This document shows positions 16,833 to 26,035 of a stretch of DNA of 64,000 bases, piece after piece. Both the position numbers and the translations under genes were made by a program. The DNA is taken from positions 4,898,001 through 4,962,000 of the forward strand of contig NZ_CP024190.1 of NCBI RefSeq assembly GCF_003391395.1, read 5' to 3'. The notes under the pieces were generated by a model. The model made no database searches. It saw nothing but the letters and a program-made list of their open reading frames with translations, and was not told the DNA's origin. Position 1 is the first letter of the stretch. The number at the start of each line of letters is the position of its first letter. The DNA is from Mycobacterium marinum. Lineage in GTDB: Bacteria > Actinomycetota > Actinomycetes > Mycobacteriales > Mycobacteriaceae.

Positions 16833-17980
16833 GCCGCGCCCCGATCTGTGAGCCGCAGCAGCAGAGCCAACGCCGCCTGAGCATCGACTGCGGATCCGTC
16901 GGCACCCGAACGCGCGGTTGCGACCAACTCGTCAACGGCGGCCGCAGCGAAACCGCCGATGCCGAGGTCGCTGAACTCACCATCCGCCGGAATCACGGCC
17001 AGGTCGGTGTGGCGTTCCCACAGGCCCAGCCAGGCGAACAACCGCGCATACCTGTCCAGGCACGCATCCAGCGCGGCACGGTCGGTGACGGTCAACGAAC
17101 CGGTCAGGGCCAACCGCACCACGGTGCGGTCCTTGTCGGTCATCAGATCCAGATTCAGATCGAGGTCGGCAATGTCGCGGCTGGTGTCCACTTCCCGGCG
17201 CAGTGTGACAAACCGCCAGCAGCCGACCCGCCTGGCTGTCACCGAGACCGGGCGGCACGGGTCGGTTTCGTCAATGTCGACGACGAGGACGTGGCCGGGG
17301 TCAGATTCGACGTCGTCGAAGTTGGTGACTTCCGGCGATCCCGAGTACCACACCCTGCCGCTGCCACCAACCTGAGTCAGCGAATGCTTGTCCCCGAGCG
17401 CCACATAGTGCAACATTCCTCGCGCCACCGCGTCCTCGAGCCCAGCGAGCCGGATCAGCGAGGGCTTGCCGGGATCCGGGTCCAGCGCATCGACTCCCCC
17501 GTGGGCGACCAGCACCCGGGTGCCAGCCCCTTCGGACAGTCCCGCCAACACGTCGGCGACAAGATCGGTGGTGGGAGCCTTGGACCGCCACGGAGCGGCG
17601 ACAAGCTCCACTCCCGGACGCACTTGGTGACTACCGCAGCGATCGAGAACGACAACGTTGTCTGGACATTCAGTACGAAACAGTGCGCCGGTGTATACCG
17701 AAGAAGCGTCCAGCGGGTCGTGATTGCCCGGAAGCAGGTAGACCGGAACACCGATGGCGCGCATGGCCTCCAAGGACTGGCTGATGACCTGGGGCGTGAG
17801 CTGATTGTGTTCGAAGACGTCACCGGCCACAACCACGAACTCGGCACCCACCTCGGCAGCCAGCGCCCCCAGACCGGCCACCGCATCGCGGCGCGCAGCC
17901 GAATAGCGCGGCTGCGCGTCACCGGCGAGAAAGTGGCGGGTCATGCCCAGCTGCCAGTCGGCGGTGTGCAGGAATCGCAT
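16829..17980 (-). CDS. SbcD/Mre11-like metallophosphoesterase (Rv1277-like)
   Basis: A 383-residue calcineurin-like nuclease. Metal motifs are A-D-W-Q-L-G (the usual D-x-H has Gln in place of His), V-A-G-D-V-F-E-H-N, L-P-G-N-H-D-P, V-A-H-G-G-V-D and L-G-D-K-H-S. The Gln substitution is also in my recollection of M. tuberculosis Rv1277, so it appears lineage-wide. An excellent ribosome site (AGGAGGT) lies nine bases before the ATG. It is the first gene of the two-gene nuclease/ATPase operon and is shorter than the annotated Rv1277, probably because of start choice. Confidence 0.92.
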   Translation of the reverse strand: MRFLHTADWQLGMTRHFLAGDAQPRYSAARRDAVAGLGALAAEVGAEFVVVAGDVFEHNQLTPQVISQSLEAMRAIGVPVYLLPGNHDPLDASSVYTGALFRTECPDNVVVLDRCGSHQVRPGVELVAAPWRSKAPTTDLVADVLAGLSEGAGTRVLVAHGGVDALDPDPGKPSLIRLAGLEDAVARGMLHYVALGDKHSLTQVGGSGRVWYSGSPEVTNFDDVESDPGHVLVVDIDETDPCRPVSVTARRVGCWRFVTLRREVDTSRDIADLDLNLDLMTDKDRTVVRLALTGSLTVTDRAALDACLDRYARLFAWLGLWERHTDLAVIPADGEFSDLGIGGFAAAAVDELVATARSGADGSAVDAQAALALLLRLTDRGAA

Positions 17981-18263
17981 CCTGGTGACCTCCTAGCGAA
18001 AAGCGTGTCTATCAGGGCAACGCGAGTGTAGGTCTGGGCACCGACAAGACGCGGGACCTCGCCCGGCAGGTTCGGCTCGCAAGCGGTCGGCCCGGGATCG
18101 AGGACCCACGCCGCCCGCCGTAGTCGAACATCCATTCGCATCGCGGCAGCGCAGGGCGGGTCGCCATCTGGTGCGCGGCGAAGTGCGCACGGTGTTCGCC
18201 GCCGAGCTGATGATTCGCACGCGCGTCGGTGCCGCCAACCCGGTTGGCCTTAGGGTGGGCCGA

Positions 18264-18767
18264 ATGAGTGACCGGCACACGCTGTTGTTGATGCGGCATG
18301 CGAAATCCCAATATCCGCCGGGTGTGGCTGACCATGAGCGACCGTTGGCACCGCGCGGGCGTCGCGAGGCCGGATTGGCCGGAGACTGGCTGCGCGGCAA
18401 TGCGCCAACGGTCGACGAGGTGTTGTGCTCCACCGCGATCCGTACCCGAGAGACGCTGGCACGCAGCGGCATCGATGCACCGGTGCACTATTCCCAGCGG
18501 CTCTATGGCGCCGTGCCCGGCACGCTGATCGGCGAGATCAACCGGATTGGCGAGGACGTCGCGACCCTGCTCGTCGTCGGGCATGAACCAACGATGTCCG
18601 AGGTGGCACTGGGCCTCGCCGGCGCCACCGGCACCGACGCTGCCGCCGCCGAACGGCTCTCGGCGAAATTCCCGACGTCGGCGATTGCGGTGCTGCAGGT
18701 GGGCGGCCGCTGGGAAGAACTCGAACTCGGTGGCGCTGCCCTCATCACGTTCCACGTGCCGCGCTAG
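18264..18767 (+). CDS. SixA-type histidine phosphatase (Rv1276c-like)
   Basis: 167 residues of the histidine phosphatase superfamily. The catalytic R-H-A motif lies at 11-13 in L-L-L-M-R-H-A-K-S, and the second His is in V-V-G-H-E-P. The small size matches SixA, which removes phosphate from phosphohistidine on signalling proteins; the target here is unknown. I start at the ATG 18264 because the catalytic histidine then falls at the family's usual position. It is convergent with lprC across a G-rich hairpin. Confidence 0.88.
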   Translation: MSDRHTLLLMRHAKSQYPPGVADHERPLAPRGRREAGLAGDWLRGNAPTVDEVLCSTAIRTRETLARSGIDAPVHYSQRLYGAVPGTLIGEINRIGEDVATLLVVGHEPTMSEVALGLAGATGTDAAAAERLSAKFPTSAIAVLQVGGRWEELELGGAALITFHVPR

Positions 18768-18785
18768 CGAACCGTCGCCCGACGC

Positions 18786-18831
18786 GGATACCCCGGGGGG
18801 GGGGGGGGGTAGCACCATCCCCGGGGTATCC
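18786..18831. terminator. Bidirectional hairpin with a 15-G tract between convergent genes
   Basis: Arms GGATACCCCGGGG (18786-18798) and CCCCGGGGTATCC (18819-18831) are a perfect 13-base inverted repeat. The loop begins with eleven further G residues, making a run of 15 G at 18795-18809. It lies between the stops of the SixA-like gene and lprC, as expected for a shared terminator. Confidence 0.7.
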
Positions 18832-18837
18832 CGCCAG

Positions 18838-19416
18838 TCAGGAGTTGGTGGCCAGCGTCAGCTCCATCAGCTTGATGGCCTGCGAGCAGGCATCGATACC
18901 GGGGGCCTGAGGATTGACCCACCAGCCGACAACTCCGGCGGCGTCGCTTGCGACGCCGCATGCGCCGTTGGGGTCATTGGGTCGCATCACAATCGAGTCG
19001 ACGCCCTGAATGGTGCGACTCTCGACCTGATACTTCAGTCCCTCGGCCACCTTGCGTTCGTTGCTCAAGCTGCCCTGCTCGAACCAGTACCGGGTGATGT
19101 CGATCAGCCCGGCCGGGTTGGCTGCCTGCCAGCGGCAGATCGCGCCGACGAACGTGCTCTGAATGTCGAGCGGATCGGCGCCCACCGTCTTGGCCAGGAT
19201 GTCGGTGGTCAGCACTTCACATTCTTTGAGCAGGTTGGGGTACTGCTGCTCGGAATTGTTGTTGCGTGGGACCCCACCCCCGCCCGCTTTGATGGCGTTG
19301 CCCGAAATCGACCTCGAGCAGCCGGTTATCGACACCAGCACCGCCAGCAGCACGGCCGCCGCGCGCAGGCCTGCACCATTACCGCGCCGAGATCCACGAC
19401 GCATCCAACCGCTCAT
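18838..19416 (-). CDS. lprC: DUF3558 lipoprotein LprC
   Basis: A 192-residue secreted lipoprotein with a basic, hydrophobic signal peptide and the lipobox V-S-I-T-G-C, so Cys33 is the lipidation site. The mature part is a DUF3558 domain with paired cysteines (L-K-E-C-E-V, A-I-C-R-W, G-A-C-G-V, D-A-C-S-Q) likely forming disulfides. It overlaps lprB by four bases (ATGA), so they are co-transcribed. Function unknown; anchored at the outer face of the cell membrane. Corresponds to Rv1275. Confidence 0.92.
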   Translation of the reverse strand: MSGWMRRGSRRGNGAGLRAAAVLLAVLVSITGCSRSISGNAIKAGGGGVPRNNNSEQQYPNLLKECEVLTTDILAKTVGADPLDIQSTFVGAICRWQAANPAGLIDITRYWFEQGSLSNERKVAEGLKYQVESRTIQGVDSIVMRPNDPNGACGVASDAAGVVGWWVNPQAPGIDACSQAIKLMELTLATNS

Positions 19417-19970
19417 TTCGAGTTCGCAATCGACTGACGAGTGAGTTCCCTGGCGACGTCACACGGCGGCGGGAATGGCTTCTGGTTGAAGCTCACCGAC
19501 CATTCGATGAAGTCGTCCTGGAACTGGATCCCTACCTCACACAACGAGTCGCCCAGGGTGGGCTCGTTGCCGATGGCGATGAAGCCGCTGTGGCCGTCGA
19601 TGTTGATGTCCTCGACACTCGCGCGGGAGAGCTCCTCGGTCTTGCGCTCACGACCGATTGGACTGCCGCGGTACCAGGAGAAGGAGAAGTGCGGGCCCAT
19701 GATGCCGCCGCCCGCCAACCACTGGCACCCCACCGAGTTCTGAGCCGTGTTGATCAGGCCACTGATCCTGGTCAACTGTGTCACTGTCTGGTCGCTGACA
19801 CCGCCGCACTGCGGAAAGAACGGTCCGTGACGGCCCTCGGAGCTGCCCGGGGTCGACGAAACCGTCGCACCGGGATTGTTGTCACCGGAATTGGAGCACC
19901 CTGCAACTGCGGGACTCAGAGCCATCAATGCCGCCGCAGCCAGGGCCAGCGTCGTCAAATTACGCCGCAC
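19413..19970 (-). CDS. lprB: DUF3558 lipoprotein LprB
   Basis: A 185-residue lipoprotein with the lipobox A-V-A-G-C (Cys25) followed by a Ser/Asn/Gly linker and a DUF3558 domain. Paired cysteines occur in F-P-Q-C-G-G, V-G-C-Q-W, S-L-C-E-V and P-C-D-V-A. It is the first gene of the lprB-lprC pair and is a diverged homologue of LprC, suggesting an old duplication. Corresponds to Rv1274. Confidence 0.92.
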   Translation of the reverse strand: MRRNLTTLALAAAALMALSPAVAGCSNSGDNNPGATVSSTPGSSEGRHGPFFPQCGGVSDQTVTQLTRISGLINTAQNSVGCQWLAGGGIMGPHFSFSWYRGSPIGRERKTEELSRASVEDINIDGHSGFIAIGNEPTLGDSLCEVGIQFQDDFIEWSVSFNQKPFPPPCDVARELTRQSIANSK

Positions 19971-20117
19971 CGCTTACCTCTCTACTGCTGGTCACAGCAT
20001 GCACTGTAGCCGCAGCCCCGCGGGTCAACCACCGACACGCCACCTGATCAGGCATTTCGTCCTGACCGATGCGGCCGGCCCCAGCACCGGGCCGACACGG
20101 TATGCAACAGTTACCCC

Positions 20118-21857
20118 ATGCTCCTGGCACTGCTGCGCCAGTACATCCGGCCGTACCGTCGGCTGGTCGCCGCGCTGATGGCGCTGCAGCTGATCAGCAC
20201 CCTGGCCTCGCTGTACCTGCCCACGGTCAACGCCGCGATCATCGATGACGGAGTCGCCAAGGGCGATACCAACACCATCATCCGGCTGGGTGTGGTGATG
20301 CTCGGCGTGACCGGACTACAGGTGCTGTGCGCGGTGGGTGCCGTCTACTTCGGAGCCCGCACCGGGACCGGCTTCGGCCGCGACCTGCGCGCCGCGATGT
20401 TCGAGCATGTGATCACCTTTTCCGAACGCGAGACGGCCAGATTCGGCGCGTCGACGCTGTTGACCCGCAGCACCAACGACGTCCGCCAGATCGTGTTCCT
20501 GGTGCAGACGACTGCCACCGTGCTGGTGGCCGCGCCGATAATGAGCATCGGCGGCATCATCATGGCGGTTCATCAAGAGGCCGCGCTGACCTGGCTGCTG
20601 CTGGTCAGCGTTCCGATCTTGGCGCTGGCGAACTACTGGATCATGACCCACATGCTGCCGTTGTTTCGCAGCATGCAGGCGTTGATCGACGGCATCAACC
20701 GGGTGCTGCGCGACCAGCTGTCCGGCGTCCGGGTGGTTCGCGCGTTCACTCGGGAGCCCTTCGAGCGGGACAGGTTCGCCCAGGCGAACACCGCGTTGGC
20801 GAGCACCGCGTTGCGGGCCGGCAATTGGCAGGCGCTGATGCTGCCGGTGACCACGCTGACGATCAACGTGTCCAGCGTCGCGGTGATCTGGTTCGGCGGC
20901 CTGCTGATCGACCAAGGCCGGATGCAGGTCGGCTCGCTGAGCGCATTTCTGTCGTACTTCGCCCAGATTCTGATGGCGGTGCTGATGGCAACGATGACCT
21001 TGGTGGTGCTGCCGCGAGCCGCCGTGTGCGCGGAGCGCATCACCGAGGTGCTCTCGACTCCCGCCGCACTGAACAACCCGCAACACCCCAGATTCCCCGC
21101 TGCCGGCATCACCGGCGCGGTCCGGTTGGAAAACATCACCTTCAGCTATCCCGGCGCCGACTGCCCGGTGCTGCAAGACATCTCCTTGTCAGCACCGCCG
21201 GGAGCCACCACCGCGATTGTCGGCAGCACCGGTTCGGGCAAGTCGACGCTGATATCGCTGATCTGCCGGCTCTACGACGTTACCGGCGGCGCCGTGCTGC
21301 TGGACGGGATTGATGTCCGCGACTACCAGACCGAGCGGTTGTGGGCGGCGATCGGGCTGGTGCCCCAGCGCGGTTACCTGTTCTCCGGCACCGTCGCCGA
21401 CAACCTGCGCTACGGCAAATCCGACGCAACCGACGAAGAGATGTGGGAGGCGCTGCGGGTCGCGGCCGCAGAGGAATTCGTCCGGGCGCACGGCCTGCAG
21501 ATGCGTGTCGCGCAGGGCGGGATCAACTTCTCCGGTGGGCAGCGTCAACGACTCGCGATCGCCCGGGCGATCATCGGCCGACCCGCGGTCTATCTGTTCG
21601 ACGACGCATTCTCCGCCCTTGATGTGCACACCGATGCGCGGGTCCGCGCAGCGCTGCGAGAACTTGCCACAAAGTCGACCATTATTATTGTCACACAACG
21701 CGTTTCGACTGCCGCACAGGCCGATCAAGTGATCGTGATCGACGATGGCAGAGTTGTCGGGGCGGGCACCCACGATTCCCTGCTGATCGATTGCCCCACC
21801 TATGCCGAATTTGCCGTCTCGCAGTCGGTGACCACCGACATCAGGGGCGTCTCGTGA
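20118..21857 (+). CDS. ABC exporter half-transporter (Rv1273c-like)
   Basis: 579 residues: six membrane helices of the exporter (MsbA/LmrA) type over about 1-310, then a nucleotide-binding domain with Walker A G-S-T-G-S-G-K-S (369-376) and signature F-S-G-G-Q-R-Q-R. The aromatic A-loop position is at T-F-S-Y-P-G-A. Walker B reads Y-L-F-D-D-A, so the usual catalytic Glu is Asp, making this the degenerate-site half of a heterodimer. The partner starts within its stop codon (GTGA overlap). Confidence 0.93.
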   Translation: MLLALLRQYIRPYRRLVAALMALQLISTLASLYLPTVNAAIIDDGVAKGDTNTIIRLGVVMLGVTGLQVLCAVGAVYFGARTGTGFGRDLRAAMFEHVITFSERETARFGASTLLTRSTNDVRQIVFLVQTTATVLVAAPIMSIGGIIMAVHQEAALTWLLLVSVPILALANYWIMTHMLPLFRSMQALIDGINRVLRDQLSGVRVVRAFTREPFERDRFAQANTALASTALRAGNWQALMLPVTTLTINVSSVAVIWFGGLLIDQGRMQVGSLSAFLSYFAQILMAVLMATMTLVVLPRAAVCAERITEVLSTPAALNNPQHPRFPAAGITGAVRLENITFSYPGADCPVLQDISLSAPPGATTAIVGSTGSGKSTLISLICRLYDVTGGAVLLDGIDVRDYQTERLWAAIGLVPQRGYLFSGTVADNLRYGKSDATDEEMWEALRVAAAEEFVRAHGLQMRVAQGGINFSGGQRQRLAIARAIIGRPAVYLFDDAFSALDVHTDARVRAALRELATKSTIIIVTQRVSTAAQADQVIVIDDGRVVGAGTHDSLLIDCPTYAEFAVSQSVTTDIRGVS

Positions 21858-23776
21858 CCGCGGCACTCAACCAGCGCCCCCGAGGCGGCGCCCCGGCGCC
21901 AACCCGATCGCGCGACTTCTGGGGTTCGGCGACGCGGCTGGTGAAACGGCTCGCCCCACAACGACGGCGCAGTCTTGCGGTGATCGCCCTGGGCATCGTC
22001 GGCACCGCGATCGGGGTGGCCGTTCCCCGAATCCTCGGCCACGCCACCGATCTGCTGTTCAACGGCGTGATCGGACGCCAGTTGCCCGCCGGAATCACCA
22101 AGGCGCAAGCGATTGCCGGCGCCCGGGCCCGCGGTGACAATACCTTCGCCGAACTGCTGTCGGGAATGAAGGTAACCCCCGGCCAAGGCGTGGACTTCGG
22201 TGCGGTGGTACGAACCCTCGCCCTGGCGTTGGCCCTCTATCTCATTGCTTCCCTGCTAATTTGGGGGCAAGCCCGGTTGCTCAACGTCACCGTGCAGCGC
22301 ACCGTGGCAGCGTTGCGCGCCGATGTCGAGCACAAGCTGCACCGGCTGCCACTGTCCTACTTCGACGGACGTCAGCGTGGCGAACTGCTGAGCCGGGTCA
22401 CCAACGACATCGACAACATTCAGTCGTCGCTATCGATGACGATCAGCCAACTGGTGACCGCGATCCTGACCGTGGTCGCGGTGCTGTCGATGATGGTGTG
22501 GATCTCGCCGCTGCTGGCACTGATCACCCTGCTGACCGTGCCGTTGTCGTTGCTGGTGACGCGAGCGATCACCCGACGTTCACAACGGCTGTTCGTTGCG
22601 CATTGGACCAGTACCGGACGCCTCAACGCACACATCGAAGAGACCTACAGCGGCTTCACGGTCGTCAAGACCTTCGGCCACCAGGCCGCAGCACGCGAGC
22701 AGTTTCACAACCTCAACGATGACGTCTACCAGGCCAGTTTCGGCGCCCAACTGCTCTCTGGCCTGGTGCAGCCGGCGACCACGTTCATTGGCAACCTGGG
22801 CTATGTAGCGGTCGCGGTGATGGGGGGCCTGCAGGTGGCCACCGGTCAAATCACATTGGGCAGCGTGCAGGCGTTCATTCAATATGTCCGGCAATTCAAC
22901 ACACCGGTGTCGCAGGTGGCGGCCATGTACAACAGCCTGCAGTCCGGTGTGGCCAGCGCAGAGCGGGTGTTCGAGCTGCTCGACGAACCCGAAGAAGCCG
23001 CCGACCCCGCGTCGGCGCTGCAACCGGCGGTCAGCCGGACCGGCCGCGCCCCGGCCCTGACCGGTCGCGTGGAGTTCGAGCGGGTGAACTTTGCCTATCA
23101 CCCGGGCCATCCGGTGATCCACGACTTGTCACTGGTGGCCGAACCGGGCAGCACGGTGGCGATCGTCGGACCGACAGGTGCCGGCAAGACCACGCTGGTC
23201 AACCTGCTGATGCGGTTCTATGAGGTCGATTCCGGCCGCATCCTGGTCGACGGAATCGACATCACCACGGTGAGCCGGCGGTCGCTGCGGTCGCACATCG
23301 GCATGGTGCTCCAGGACACCTGGTTGTTCGACGGGACGATCTCGGAGAACATCGCTTACGGGCGTCCGGAGGCCAGCCCGGACGACATCCTCCAAGCCGC
23401 CAAAGCGGCCTACGTCGACCGGTTCGTCCACATGCTGCCGGCCGGCTATCAGACCCGGATCAGCGGAGACGGCAGCAACATCAGCGCCGGCGAGAAGCAA
23501 CTGATCACCATCGCCCGCGCATTTCTTGCCCGCCCGCAGTTGTTGATCCTGGACGAGGCCACCAGTTCGGTCGACACCCGCACCGAGCTGCTCATCGCGC
23601 GGGCAACCGCCGAACTTCGCCGGGATCGAACCAGCTTCATCATCGCCCATCGCCTTTCGACGATTCGTGACGCCGACCAGATTCTGGTGGTGCAGGCGGG
23701 CCAGATCGTCGAACACGGCACCCACGCGGAGCTGCTGGCCAACCGGGGCGCCTACTACGCCATGACGCGGGCCTAG
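21854..23776 (+). CDS. ABC exporter half-transporter (Rv1272c-like)
   Basis: A 640-residue partner of the preceding half-transporter. It has a long N-terminal extension, six membrane helices, and an ATPase domain with Walker A G-P-T-G-A-G-K-T (439-446), signature I-S-A-G-E-K-Q-L and a canonical Walker B L-I-L-D-E-A-T. The signature has Ala in place of the usual first Gly (LSGGQ), while its catalytic Glu is present. The start is the GTG at 21854 overlapping the upstream stop. An asymmetric heterodimeric exporter is therefore likely. In M. tuberculosis Rv1272c has been linked to lipid import, an association I recall rather than see. Confidence 0.93.
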   Translation: MTAALNQRPRGGAPAPTRSRDFWGSATRLVKRLAPQRRRSLAVIALGIVGTAIGVAVPRILGHATDLLFNGVIGRQLPAGITKAQAIAGARARGDNTFAELLSGMKVTPGQGVDFGAVVRTLALALALYLIASLLIWGQARLLNVTVQRTVAALRADVEHKLHRLPLSYFDGRQRGELLSRVTNDIDNIQSSLSMTISQLVTAILTVVAVLSMMVWISPLLALITLLTVPLSLLVTRAITRRSQRLFVAHWTSTGRLNAHIEETYSGFTVVKTFGHQAAAREQFHNLNDDVYQASFGAQLLSGLVQPATTFIGNLGYVAVAVMGGLQVATGQITLGSVQAFIQYVRQFNTPVSQVAAMYNSLQSGVASAERVFELLDEPEEAADPASALQPAVSRTGRAPALTGRVEFERVNFAYHPGHPVIHDLSLVAEPGSTVAIVGPTGAGKTTLVNLLMRFYEVDSGRILVDGIDITTVSRRSLRSHIGMVLQDTWLFDGTISENIAYGRPEASPDDILQAAKAAYVDRFVHMLPAGYQTRISGDGSNISAGEKQLITIARAFLARPQLLILDEATSSVDTRTELLIARATAELRRDRTSFIIAHRLSTIRDADQILVVQAGQIVEHGTHAELLANRGAYYAMTRA

Positions 23777-23841
23777 AACGATTCTGGCGATGCAGCCCCG
23801 CTGGCGGTGGTGGCGCCAAAGCGCGCGGTAACCGTACCGGG

Positions 23842-25644
23842 TCAGCCCGCTGCGCCGTCGGCGCCGGTACCGCCCTGCACGCCGTTATGGCCGCTGATTC
23901 CGTTGTAGGTTGTCCCGACGCCTGGATCGCCACCCACGCCACCGTCGCCACCGACAGCGCCGGCGCCGCCCGCACCGCCAGTCCCACCGATGCCGTTGGT
24001 ACCCGAGTGACCGATCAACCACCCGCCAGTGCCACCGGCACCGCCGGTGCCGAACCCGCCGCCGGAGCCGCCGTCGCCCCCGGTTCCGCCGTCGGTGGCG
24101 CCGCCGCCGGAGCCGCCGGCCCCGGTGCCAGACGAACTGCCGTCACCGCCAACTCCGCCATTCCCCCCGGCGCCGCCGATGCCGCCGGTACCGCCGGCGC
24201 CGCCGTCGCCACCCACACCACCGCCGCCGCCGTTGCCGATCAGCAGCCCACCGTCACCACCTTTGCCGCCAACCCCGCCAGTCCCGCCGGTCCCGCCATC
24301 GCCGCCGGTGCCCGCAATGCCGCCGTCGCCGCCAATATTGGCGTCTGCCACGCCGCCGTCAGTCGAGCCGGCGGAACCACCAACCCCGCCGGTCCCCCCG
24401 GCGCCCCCGGTGGCGCCGGTGCCGCCGGTGCCCCCGGTGCCCCCGGTACCGCCGATGCCGCCGTCGCCGACCAATATCCCGCCACGACCACCGTTACCCC
24501 CGCCGCCGCCGGTCCCGCCGGTGCCACCGGAAGCGCCGCTGGCTCCATTGCCGCCGGTCCCGCCAATACCCGCATAGGCGCTGCCGCTGGAAGTGACGGC
24601 AGGCCCGCCCTGTCCACCATCGCCGCCCGAAGCTCCGGGAGCCCCGCCGTTGCCGCCGGTCCCGCCGAAACCTCCATAGGCGTCACCGCTGCCGTCATTG
24701 ATGGCGAACCCGCCGACCCCACCGGTGCCTCCGGTCACCCCCGAGCCCCCATCGGCACCGCTGCCACCGTTACCGCCGTTGGCATCACCGGTCGAGGTCG
24801 TAATGCCGTTGCCCCACGTGCCGAGGGCGGCTGTGCCGTTGGAGGTGTTCACGCCGTCCGCGCCGGCCAGGCCGGTGCCACCTTGCCCGCCGCTGCCGCC
24901 GTTGCCGAACAGGTAGGCGTTGCCACCGTTGCCCCCTTGCCCGGGGTCGCCGCCACCGATACCCGCCGCGGCCGCCCCACCCTGCCCGCCGGCGCCGCCA
25001 TCGCCGTAGAGCCACCCGCCGTTGCCGCCGGCACCCCCGGCCGCACCGCTACCGCCGATCCCACCGGCCCCGCCCTGGCCGAACAGCCAGCCACCGTTGC
25101 CACCGGCACCCCCGGCCGCGCCAAGCCCCCCGGCCCCACCTGTTCCGCCGGCGCCGATCAACCCCGCGCTTCCACCGGTACCGCCGATCTGGCCGGACGC
25201 TCCGGAGCCGCCGTCGCCCCCATTGCCGTACAAGATCCCGCCGTCGCCTCCACTCTGTCCAGTCCCCGCCACCCCATCGTCGCCGTTGCCGATCAACGGG
25301 CGCCCCAACAGCGCCTGGGTGGGCGCATTGACCACGTCGAGCGCTGCCTGCAACGGCGAGGCGTTGGCGACCTCCGCGCTTGCATACTTCCCCGCAGCCG
25401 CGTCAAGGGCGGTTACCAACTGGTCGTGAAACGCCGCCACTTGGGCGCCGAGCGCTTGATAGGCCTGGGCATGTCCGGAAAACACTGCGGCGACCGCCGC
25501 CGACACCTCATCGGCACCCGCGGCCAGCGCGCCCATGGTCGGCGCCGCGGCGGCGACGTTAGCCTGACTGATCGCCGAGCCGATGCTTGCTAGATCCCTG
25601 CCCGCCACCGCCAATACCTCTGGCGAGACAACGACAAACGACAT
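23842..25644 (-). CDS. PE_PGRS family protein
   Basis: 600 residues. Residues 1 to about 95 form a PE domain (start M-S-F-V-V-V-S-P-E-V). The linker carries the G-R-P-L-I-G-N-G motif typical of PE_PGRS proteins. From about residue 125 on, the chain is almost entirely GGxGGx repeats with I-G-N-G / Y-G-N-G / W-L-F-G breaks. The ATG at 25644 has GGGAGGG upstream; a GTG three bases earlier is also possible. Such proteins are exported by ESX-5 and placed on the surface (family knowledge). It is not at this position in M. tuberculosis as I recall. There is no unique C-terminal domain. Confidence 0.95.
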   Translation of the reverse strand: MSFVVVSPEVLAVAGRDLASIGSAISQANVAAAAPTMGALAAGADEVSAAVAAVFSGHAQAYQALGAQVAAFHDQLVTALDAAAGKYASAEVANASPLQAALDVVNAPTQALLGRPLIGNGDDGVAGTGQSGGDGGILYGNGGDGGSGASGQIGGTGGSAGLIGAGGTGGAGGLGAAGGAGGNGGWLFGQGGAGGIGGSGAAGGAGGNGGWLYGDGGAGGQGGAAAAGIGGGDPGQGGNGGNAYLFGNGGSGGQGGTGLAGADGVNTSNGTAALGTWGNGITTSTGDANGGNGGSGADGGSGVTGGTGGVGGFAINDGSGDAYGGFGGTGGNGGAPGASGGDGGQGGPAVTSSGSAYAGIGGTGGNGASGASGGTGGTGGGGGNGGRGGILVGDGGIGGTGGTGGTGGTGATGGAGGTGGVGGSAGSTDGGVADANIGGDGGIAGTGGDGGTGGTGGVGGKGGDGGLLIGNGGGGGVGGDGGAGGTGGIGGAGGNGGVGGDGSSSGTGAGGSGGGATDGGTGGDGGSGGGFGTGGAGGTGGWLIGHSGTNGIGGTGGAGGAGAVGGDGGVGGDPGVGTTYNGISGHNGVQGGTGADGAAG

Positions 25645-25773
25645 CACAACCCTCCCACCTGCTCGTGTTCACCCCAGCAGCCGCGCTGTCTTCTTCGCAC
25701 GATGCGCCGAAGCGGATCGTATCGTCTTCCTACGCAACATATGTCGCATTTTGGTTAACTTGTCATCGCCACA

Positions 25774-26035
25774 CAAAATGTGAAAAGCATTCACGTTCAG
25801 CAACATTGGCCACGATAGCCATCCAGGCAGTGACCAGCAGATACTTCGCAGTCCAACCGCCAAACTCGAAAACCACTCGCATTGCGCCACACTGACCGCC
25901 AACCGCAGTCGACACCGAAGACAGCCCAACTTCGCTGCCTAGCCATCAAACGCGAAAATTGCTCGCATTGAGCCACACTGACGTCCACTATCGTCCACCC
26001 CGAAGCCAGACTAACTGTGCCGAGCACCGCAACTA
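25774..26035. repeat. Degenerate tandem repeats of about 90 bases upstream of PE_PGRS
   Basis: The clearest units start near 25860 and 25949. They share CAAAC.CGAAAA, CTCGCATTG.GCCACACTGAC and, further on, CCGAAG.CAG.C.AACT. A weaker third unit starts near 25774. The spacing is 85-90 bases. They lie 130-390 bases upstream of the PE_PGRS start, in AT-rich non-coding DNA (25645-26364 has no convincing gene). They may be remnants of a duplicated leader or regulator sites. Confidence 0.55.

Noticed and set aside
23842..25260. Apparent short tandem repeats that could suggest a CRISPR array or satellite
   Set aside because: The repeats are codon-level Gly-Gly-Xaa coding repeats without spacers of fixed length.
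23887..25593. Long plus-strand open frames opposite the PE_PGRS gene
   Set aside because: They are Ala/Pro/Arg-rich mirrors of GGxGGx coding repeats with no start context or motif; the PE domain and PGRS pattern fix the minus strand as coding.
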